This document shows, piece after piece, positions 58,229 through 64,000 of a DNA stretch of 64,000 bases. The notes beneath the pieces are model-generated. The model was not told the DNA's origin and did no database searches. It saw only the letters and a list, made by a program, of their open reading frames with translations. The stretch's first letter is position 1; every line of letters starts with the position of its first letter. Made by a program: the position numbers and the translations under genes. The DNA comes from Oribacterium sp. (lineage in GTDB: Bacteria; Bacillota_A; Clostridia; Lachnospirales; Lachnospiraceae), in assembly GCA_004554245.1 (NCBI GenBank), contig SFND01000001.1:1-64000 (forward strand), given 5' to 3'.

Positions 58229-59194
58229 ATGCGATTAGATAAATTTTTAGCGGATATGGGCGTCGGCTCCCGCAGCGATCTGAAAAAGGCCATCCGAAAG
58301 TCCCTCGTGACGGTGAACGGCGCGGTGGAGAAGGACCCGGGTGCGCAGGTGTCCGCCGAGGACCGCATCTGCTTCGACGGCGCGGAGATCCGCTATGCCG
58401 AGCAGCAGTACTATATGCTTCACAAGCCGGCGGGCGTTCTGTCCGCGAGCGAGGACCGGCGACAGACCACTGTCGTCGACCTGATTCGTGACGCTGCATC
58501 GACAGATGCATCCGCGGCTAATGCCTCTGCGTCAGATCATCACGCCGCGACCGCAGCCGAATCCGCCGCGGACGGGCATGCCGATGGCCGCATTGCCCGA
58601 AGCACGGAGGACGCGCGCGTCCGGAAGGATCTCTTCCCGGTCGGCCGCCTCGATAAGGACACCGAGGGCCTCCTCATCATCACGAACGACGGCCCCCTCG
58701 CGCACCAGCTCCTCGTGCCGAAGCACCACATCGATAAAACCTATTACGCCATCGTGACCGGCACCATCACCGAAGACGACCAGTGCGCCTTCACCCGCGG
58801 CATCCGCTATGACGAAAAGCTGACTGCCCTCCCGGCCACCCTCCGCGTCCTCAGCACCGGAAAAACCGTCGCCGCCCTCCGGCGTGAGCTCGGTTTCACC
58901 GCAACGAGTGAACGCCTGCTCCGCACCCGCCTCGCTGGCCCGGCCTTCATCGGCGCCGAAGAACCCGCCGACATCACGGACGACACACTCGTAAGCGAAG
59001 TCGAAATCACCATCCAGGAAGGCAAGTTCCACCAGATCAAAAAGATGGTGAAGGCCCTCCCCGGTGGAAAAGAAATCCTCTACCTCCGCCGCATCACGAT
59101 GGGCGCCCTCCGACTCGACCCGGACCTCGCACCAGGAGAGTTCAGGAAACTCCGGCAGGACGAAATCAAAATACTAAAAGATTCTGTTGAATAG
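58229..59194 (+). CDS. RsuA/RluB-family pseudouridine synthase with insertions
   Basis: A 321-residue enzyme (family usual about 235-250) isomerising uridine in 16S or 23S rRNA. N-terminal S4 RNA-binding domain (MRLDKFLADMGVGSRSDLKKAI), MLHKPAGVLSA, catalytic Asp142 in VGRLDKDTEGLLIITNDG, and the closing KFHQIKKM. Two insertions explain the extra length: an Ala/Ser/Asp/His-rich stretch at about 88-130, and about 40 residues before the final core strand (about 215-260). The catalytic parts are intact. RBS AGAGG. Confidence 0.88.
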   Translation: MRLDKFLADMGVGSRSDLKKAIRKSLVTVNGAVEKDPGAQVSAEDRICFDGAEIRYAEQQYYMLHKPAGVLSASEDRRQTTVVDLIRDAASTDASAANASASDHHAATAAESAADGHADGRIARSTEDARVRKDLFPVGRLDKDTEGLLIITNDGPLAHQLLVPKHHIDKTYYAIVTGTITEDDQCAFTRGIRYDEKLTALPATLRVLSTGKTVAALRRELGFTATSERLLRTRLAGPAFIGAEEPADITDDTLVSEVEITIQEGKFHQIKKMVKALPGGKEILYLRRITMGALRLDPDLAPGEFRKLRQDEIKILKDSVE

Positions 59195-59208
59195 TGGATA
59201 TTCAGTGA

Positions 59209-59368
59209 GAATCCGGACAGGAAGGGCGCCTAAATTGCGCATTCAAAGAACAGGTTCCGGCCCAGGGTCCGTGGAGGACATACAGGCTTGCCTGTTATGG
59301 CCGCCACGAACCCTGGGTTGGGTTCTGTACTTTGAACTAAGTGAGTGGCGCCCTTCCTGTCCGGATTC
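59209..59368. repeat. 160-base imperfect palindrome
   Basis: Outer arms of 22 bases (59209-59230 and 59347-59368) are perfect complements. Inner arms TTCAAAG...CCCAGGGT...CGTGG and CCACG...ACCCTGGG...CTTTGAA are mostly complementary. It fills the gap between two + strand genes and may be a small RNA, a transcript hairpin, or a mobile palindrome. Confidence 0.75.
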
Positions 59369-59385
59369 GGAGTAAAGGAGAATTT

Positions 59386-60555
59386 ATGGATAAAAAATCA
59401 GTCAGTGAGATCAAGACGAAGTGTTTCAATCGTCAGAACTGCCGCATCGATCGTATGCGCGCCTGCTACGTCAACGAGGAGAAGGAGAAGCTTTCGACCT
59501 TTCACGACATGTTCCTCCAGCTCGCGGATGAAGAGCAGACGAAGTACTGCGAGATCTTCAAGCGCTCTATGTCCGGCAAGTTCGGACGCAACTTATATAA
59601 TGTAGAGTTTCCGTACGCCGAGGAGGTCGAGGGCGGCCACCAGGCCTTCCTGTACCAGCTCCAGCAGTCCGAGCTTCGGGACGACGCGCTCGTCGAGCAG
59701 TTCTTCGACCGCGTGATCGGTAGCTACACCTTCCCAGGAAAGTACCTTATCCTCTTAAGCCACGGCGTCTACGACATCCCGATGAAGATGAAGGACGGCG
59801 CCGAGCTCGACAGTGAGTATGTCTACAGCTTCATTCTCTGCTCCATCTGCCCGGTCGAGCTCCTGCACGACGGCCTCTGCTACGATAAGGCAGAGCAGAC
59901 CTTCCGGAACCGCACCGACGACTGGGGCGTGAAGAATCCGGAGACGGCCTTCCTTTTCCCGGCTTACAATTTCCGAAACACCGACATCCACAGCGCGCTG
60001 TACTTCACCCGTCACCCGGAGGAGCGCCACGAGGAGATCGCCGTCGACGTACTCGGCACCGAGCTCAGCCGCACCGAGAAGGACCAACAGAACGTCTTCC
60101 GTGAGATCATCGAGACGACCCTCTCCGGCGACTGTACCTTCGAGACCATCCGGAACATCAACGAAGATCTCAAGGAGATGATCGAGGAGAACAAGAAGGA
60201 TAAGGAAACCGATGATCAGGTCGCCCTCGATAAGAACGAGATGAAGAAGCTCCTCGCCCGAAACGGCGCAAACGACGAGCAGCTCCATCAGTTCGAGCGC
60301 ATCTATGATGAGGCAGTCGGCGACGACACGACCCCGCTGCTCGCAGAAAATGTGCAGAGTCAGAAAAACCTGGTGGTGAAGTCCCTCACGATGAAGCTCG
60401 ATGTGAAGTCGGAGAACGCCGGCCTCGTCGAGACACGTGTGATTGACGGCCGCGAGTACCTCCTCATCCCGATCGCGGACGACATCGAGGTAAACGGCAT
60501 CAAGATCCGCCAGAACCTCCAGTCGGAGAGCTCCGCAGAAAATACAGAAGCATAA
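59386..60555 (+). CDS. DUF4317 family protein
   Basis: A 389-residue soluble protein found in Clostridia, function unknown. Recognised by the start KKSVSEIKTKCFNRQNCRIDRMRACYVN (read as KKSVSEIKTKCFNRQN and CRIDRMRACYVN) and the central KNPETAFLFPAYNFRNTDIHSALYF (split). Acidic and lysine-rich helices fill residues 265-310. No catalytic motif is evident. ATG 59386 follows AAAGGAG; the frame opens 45 bases earlier within the palindrome. DUF2974 follows after 116 bases and a short palindrome. Confidence 0.8.
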   Translation: MDKKSVSEIKTKCFNRQNCRIDRMRACYVNEEKEKLSTFHDMFLQLADEEQTKYCEIFKRSMSGKFGRNLYNVEFPYAEEVEGGHQAFLYQLQQSELRDDALVEQFFDRVIGSYTFPGKYLILLSHGVYDIPMKMKDGAELDSEYVYSFILCSICPVELLHDGLCYDKAEQTFRNRTDDWGVKNPETAFLFPAYNFRNTDIHSALYFTRHPEERHEEIAVDVLGTELSRTEKDQQNVFREIIETTLSGDCTFETIRNINEDLKEMIEENKKDKETDDQVALDKNEMKKLLARNGANDEQLHQFERIYDEAVGDDTTPLLAENVQSQKNLVVKSLTMKLDVKSENAGLVETRVIDGREYLLIPIADDIEVNGIKIRQNLQSESSAENTEA

Positions 60556-60558
60556 CGA

Positions 60559-60598
60559 GTAACAGTTCAGGCAGGGGGGCCCCTGCCTAAACTGTTAC
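60559..60598 (+). repeat. palindromic repeat family B, short copy
   Basis: GTAACAGTTCAGGCAGG-ggggcc-CCTGCCTaAACTGTTAC. Its ends match those of the 94-base element at 34025-34118. Confidence 0.7.
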
Positions 60599-60671
60599 CA
60601 TAACGATCCACCTGCAGCGTGCCGGGCACCCTCGAGGTGCTTCGGCCGCTGCAGGCGACCGGAGGTGTAAG

Positions 60672-61865
60672 ATGGCAAATATCAATGAATATCTGGACTG
60701 GCGTGGCGATGTGCCCTTCAGCCTCGACCCCTTTAACGATGTGGATAACCTCATCCTGAGTGAGCTGGCCTATACCGATTTCGAGGGGATCGTGCCACCG
60801 CCGGGCAGCGGTGAGAGCATCTCGCTCCGCGAAGCGTATGCGGCCTTCTATCAGCGTCATACGCGCGCAGAGATCGAAGCCGAAACGACCTTCTATCACA
60901 TGGCTCCCTTCGTGATGGATCATCTCATCGCGAGTCGACGCTTTCAGAACCTTCGCCTCGCAAATTATGTGAATGTCATCGACGAGGCGAAGGACGCGCA
61001 GTTTTCGGCCATCACCTTCCTGCTCGGGCGGGAGGTGCCGATCGCCCTCGACTGCGGCGCCGGCGACGCCGCGCACGCGCGCATACAGCTCCCGGGAGAT
61101 GAACGAGAAACGGCCTACGTCGCCTACCGCGGCACCGATGATTCCATCGTCGGCTGGAAGGAGGATATGAACCTCTCGTACCAGCTCCGCACGCCGGGGC
61201 AGCAGTCCGCCGTGCATTATCTCGACGCGCTTTTCCGGGGACAATGTCTCCGCCTCATGGTCGGCGGCCACTCGAAGGGCGGCAATTTCGCCGTCTACGC
61301 CTCCGCCTTCTGTGCGTCGGAGGTACGCCGGCAGATCTGCCGCATCTATACGAATGACGGCCCGGGCTTCCTCCCGGAAATCACGGAATCAACGGCGTAT
61401 CAGCAGATTCAGCCGAAGATCGTCTCGACGATTCCAGAGAACTCCCTGATCGGCATCCTGCTGACGAGTGACATCGACCATCATGTGGTGCAGGCCACCG
61501 GCATGGGCATCATGCAGCATGATCCCCTCAGCTGGCAGGTCTATGGAAATCATTTCGTGGAAGCAGAGAAACGGACGGCGACCTCCCTTGCGGCTGAACG
61601 AGGCATGCGGACCTGGCTCGAGGAACTCAGCATTGACCAGCGGATCCTCTTCATCGAGACCCTGTTTGATGCGTTTCAGTCCGGCGGTGCCCATACCTTC
61701 ACGGAGCTCTTCGAGGATAAGGCCTGCCTGATCGCCGACATGCTCCGCGTCGCCGCCTCGCTCCCGAAGGAGGAGCAGCAGGAGCTCCGCCGCATGCTCG
61801 GCGAGTTTGCCCGCATCGGCGCCCGCGTGCTGATAACCGGTGCGAAAAGTGGATTTAAGAGGTAA
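60672..61865 (+). CDS. DUF2974 (Mbeg1-like) alpha/beta-hydrolase fold protein
   Basis: A 397-residue lipase-like protein. Residues 8-30 have the DUF2974 start (LDWRGDVPFSLDPFNDVDN, split as LDWRGDVPFSLD and PFNDVDN). YVAYRGTDDSIVGWKEDMNL is the oxyanion-strand region, and the nucleophile elbow is GGHSKGGNF (Ser201). The later ...DGPGF and ...HVVQATGMGIMQHDPLSWQ segments supply a probable Asp and His. Its substrate is unknown. The start is supported by GGAGG. It ends 4 bases before mnmA, so the two are co-transcribed. Confidence 0.82.
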   Translation: MANINEYLDWRGDVPFSLDPFNDVDNLILSELAYTDFEGIVPPPGSGESISLREAYAAFYQRHTRAEIEAETTFYHMAPFVMDHLIASRRFQNLRLANYVNVIDEAKDAQFSAITFLLGREVPIALDCGAGDAAHARIQLPGDERETAYVAYRGTDDSIVGWKEDMNLSYQLRTPGQQSAVHYLDALFRGQCLRLMVGGHSKGGNFAVYASAFCASEVRRQICRIYTNDGPGFLPEITESTAYQQIQPKIVSTIPENSLIGILLTSDIDHHVVQATGMGIMQHDPLSWQVYGNHFVEAEKRTATSLAAERGMRTWLEELSIDQRILFIETLFDAFQSGGAHTFTELFEDKACLIADMLRVAASLPKEEQQELRRMLGEFARIGARVLITGAKSGFKR

Positions 61866-61869
61866 ATAT

Positions 61870-62985
61870 ATGAGTGAAGCAAAGAAAAAGGCCCTGGTGG
61901 CGATGAGCGGCGGTGTCGACAGCTCGGTGGCAGCCGCGCTGATGTGCGATGCCGGCTACGACGCCATCGGTGTTACCATGAAGCTGTATGATAATGAAAC
62001 CGTCGATGTCTGTCGCGAAAATACCTGCTGTACCCTCGAGGATACCGAGGATGCCCGCCAGGTCGCGACGAGCCTCGGCATGCCGTACTATGTCTTTAAC
62101 TTTACCGAAGACTTCGACCGCCAGGTCATCGAACGCTTCGTGCGGACCTACGAGGAGGGCGGCACCCCGAATCCGTGCATCGATTGTAACCGCTATATGA
62201 AGCACGAGAAGCTCTATCACCGCGCCGAGACCCTTGGCTGCGACGTCATCGTCACCGGCCACTACGCCCGCATCGAGCAGGACCCGGCGACCGGACGCTG
62301 GCTCCTCAAGAAGGCGAAAAACCTCGCAAAGGATCAGAGCTATGTGCTCTACTTTCTGACCCAGCAGCAGCTCGCGCACACCATGTTTCCGCTCGGGAAC
62401 TTCGCCTCGAAGGAAGAGGTTCGAGAGGTCGCCGAGAAGTACGGCTTCATCAACGCCCGTAAGCACGACTCCCAGGACATCTGCTTCGTCGTGAACGGTG
62501 ACTACGGCGACTTCATCGAGCACTATACCGGAAAAAACTTCGCACCCGGAAAGTTCGTCGACACCGAGGGGCATATCCTCGGCGAGCATAAGGGCATCAT
62601 CCGCTACACCATCGGCCAGCGAAAGGGCCTCGGCCTCGCCCTTCCGGCGCCGATGTACGTCTGCGGAAAGGACATGGAGAAAAACGAAGTCATCCTCACC
62701 ACCGGCCCGGCCCTCTACAGCAGTGCCCTCATCGCGGACCACTTCAACTGGATCCCATTTGACGAACCGACCGAAGCTGTCCGCGTCACCGTAAAGACCC
62801 GCTACAAGGCGAAGGAAGTCCCGGCTACCGCCGAAGTCCTCCGCGACGAGCACGGCTTCAGCATCGGCCGCGTCCTCGTCCGCTTCGACCAGCCGGAACG
62901 CGCCGTCGCCACCGGCCAGGCCGTCGTCCTCTACGACGGCGACACCGTCGTCGGCGGAGGCACCATCCGCGAAGCGATCCGCTAA
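61870..62985 (+). CDS. mnmA: tRNA-specific 2-thiouridylase MnmA
   Basis: Forms 2-thiouridine at the wobble base of Lys, Glu and Gln tRNAs. 371 residues. PP-loop SGGVDSSVAAALM (about 10-22), substrate-region GGTPNPCIDCNRYMK with catalytic C103, SQDICFV with persulfide C205. C-terminal beta-barrel KGLGLALPAP, FDQPERAVATGQAVVLYDGD (whole). Complete. The start ATG 61870 follows GAGGTAA. Confidence 0.95.
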   Translation: MSEAKKKALVAMSGGVDSSVAAALMCDAGYDAIGVTMKLYDNETVDVCRENTCCTLEDTEDARQVATSLGMPYYVFNFTEDFDRQVIERFVRTYEEGGTPNPCIDCNRYMKHEKLYHRAETLGCDVIVTGHYARIEQDPATGRWLLKKAKNLAKDQSYVLYFLTQQQLAHTMFPLGNFASKEEVREVAEKYGFINARKHDSQDICFVVNGDYGDFIEHYTGKNFAPGKFVDTEGHILGEHKGIIRYTIGQRKGLGLALPAPMYVCGKDMEKNEVILTTGPALYSSALIADHFNWIPFDEPTEAVRVTVKTRYKAKEVPATAEVLRDEHGFSIGRVLVRFDQPERAVATGQAVVLYDGDTVVGGGTIREAIR

Positions 62986-63074
62986 CGCGGAGAGCGGCGC
63001 AGGCCGAGGGCCCGGGAGGGCCTCAGGTGCTCTCGAAAATGTACATCTTAAGCGGATTTTAAAGAAGTTTAAAT

Positions 63075-63103
63075 TTGTATATGAGATATGATTGTGCTAA
63101 AAT
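63075..63103 (+). promoter_or_regulatory. rmlA promoter
   Basis: TTGTAT (63075-63080), a 17-bp spacer and TAAAAT (63098-63103), 73 bases before the start. Confidence 0.5.
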
Positions 63104-63175
63104 CCACATAAGTATGTGAAGATACGGGGCTTCTGCGCCCATTTCCGCAGTCCCCGCCCATCTAAAGGAGACATT

Positions 63176-64000
63176 ATGAAGGGAATTATTCTTGCCGGTG
63201 GATCCGGTACGAGATTATATCCGCTGACCAAAGTAACCTCCAAGCAGTTACTTCCGATTTATGATAAGCCGATGATCTACTATCCGCTCAGCGTCCTTAT
63301 GAACGCCGGCATCCGCGACATCCTGCTTATTTCGACACCGAACGACACCCCGCGTTTCGAGGACCTGCTCGGCGACGGCAGCCAGTTCGGCATCAACCTA
63401 CAGTATAAGGTACAGCCATCCCCGGATGGACTCGCACAGGCCTTTATCCTGGGCGCAGACTTCATCGGTGACGATTCCGTCGCGATGATCCTCGGAGACA
63501 ACATCTTCTCCGGCCACGGCTTCAAGAAGGCACTCCGCCAGGCCGCAGCGAAGGAATCCGGCGCAACCGTCTTCGGCTACTATGTCGATGATCCGGAGCG
63601 TTTCGGTATCGTCGCCTTCGACGAGAACGGAAAGGCCATCTCCATCGAGGAGAAGCCGGAGCACCCGAAGTCCAACTACTGTGTAACGGGTCTCTACTTC
63701 TATGATAACCGTGTCGTAGAGTACGCGAAGAACCTGAAGCCATCCGCACGTGGCGAGCTCGAGATCACCGACCTGAACCGCATCTACCTTGAGAATGGCG
63801 AGCTGGATGTGACACTGCTCGGACAGGGCTTCACCTGGCTCGACACCGGAACCCACGAGTCCCTCGTCGATGCGACGAACTTCGTCCGCACCATCGAGAC
63901 CCACGAGCACCGGAAGATCGCCTGCCTCGAGGAGATCGCGTATCTCAACGGCTGGATCGGCCGCGATAAGGTCGAGGAAGCCTACGAGATGTATAAGAAG
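63176..64000 (+). CDS. rmlA: glucose-1-phosphate thymidylyltransferase, 3' end beyond window
   Basis: The first enzyme of dTDP-L-rhamnose synthesis: dTTP + glucose-1-phosphate to dTDP-glucose. 275 codons are present, about 15-20 missing. Nucleotidyltransferase signature GGSGTRLYPLTKVTSKQLLP near residue 8, PMIYYPLSVLMNAGI, LAQAFILGADF, LGDNIFSG with the metal-binding Asp, EEKPEHPKSN, and GFTWLDTGTHESL. AAAGGAG lies before ATG 63176. Likely the first of an rml operon for rhamnose-containing surface glycans. Confidence 0.95.
   Translation, partial: MKGIILAGGSGTRLYPLTKVTSKQLLPIYDKPMIYYPLSVLMNAGIRDILLISTPNDTPRFEDLLGDGSQFGINLQYKVQPSPDGLAQAFILGADFIGDDSVAMILGDNIFSGHGFKKALRQAAAKESGATVFGYYVDDPERFGIVAFDENGKAISIEEKPEHPKSNYCVTGLYFYDNRVVEYAKNLKPSARGELEITDLNRIYLENGELDVTLLGQGFTWLDTGTHESLVDATNFVRTIETHEHRKIACLEEIAYLNGWIGRDKVEEAYEMYKK

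Overview
The window looks like a chromosomal segment of an anaerobic, gut-associated Firmicute of the Lachnospiraceae/Clostridia type. The reasons are Shine-Dalgarno-led genes, a T-box leader, several families typical of gut Clostridia (DUF4317, DUF4358, DUF2974/Mbeg1-like, DUF2232, a DHHW/MBOAT surface-glycan cluster), a bile salt hydrolase, a GH94 cellobiose phosphorylase, PerR with rubredoxin, and TRAP and ABC uptake systems. Assignments rest on reading motifs by eye; no database search was run.

Region 1 (1-13.9 kb) is accessory. It opens with a zinc-ribbon protein and a Sel1-repeat protein, then three related palindromes. A type I restriction-modification island follows, interleaved with NAD/nucleotide-processing genes: a nucleoside 2-deoxyribosyltransferase-like protein, a NADAR-family protein (N-glycosidase/ADP-ribosyl hydrolase type), hsdM, a half-length hsdS with an AT-rich recognition domain, a DUF3990 ADP-ribosyltransferase-like gene broken by a stop at its seventh codon, hsdR and a tyrosine recombinase. 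Then come SdpI, a hicAB toxin-antitoxin pair between 34-35 bp direct repeats, and a DNA-3-methyladenine glycosylase.

Region 2 (13.9-34 kb) is mostly housekeeping and stress functions: queT with a structured leader, a membrane diguanylate cyclase, a MATE exporter, an FMN-dependent alpha-hydroxy-acid oxidoreductase, a Nudix hydrolase, PerR-rubredoxin behind a clear promoter/operator, and a decayed metal P-type ATPase locus with its operator-like repeats and HMA protein still present. An AAA/DUF4143 ATPase, bile salt hydrolase, cdaR-gntP, an MBL-fold hydrolase, MarR, a TauE-type permease, a CYTH protein, YoaK, a DUF2232 protein and argC follow.

Region 3 (34-39.6 kb) is the clearest metabolic unit. 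A T-box leader whose best specifier reading is ATC (Ile) precedes a three-gene TRAP transporter, with ilvD immediately downstream. This suggests that the transporter serves branched-chain amino-acid metabolism rather than C4-dicarboxylates.

Region 4 (39.8-64 kb) holds a second MATE exporter, a cellobiose phosphorylase/LacI/sugar-ABC locus, a surface-glycan O-acylation cluster (MBOAT, DHHW, SGNH) beside a DUF4358 lipoprotein, a flavin reductase with a lysine-rich tail, an AAA ATPase with repeats upstream, a polysaccharide deacetylase, tRNA-Gly(CCC), an RsuA-type pseudouridine synthase with insertions, DUF4317, DUF2974, mnmA and the start of rmlA, which runs off the window. Several families of palindromic intergenic repeats are scattered through regions 2-4.
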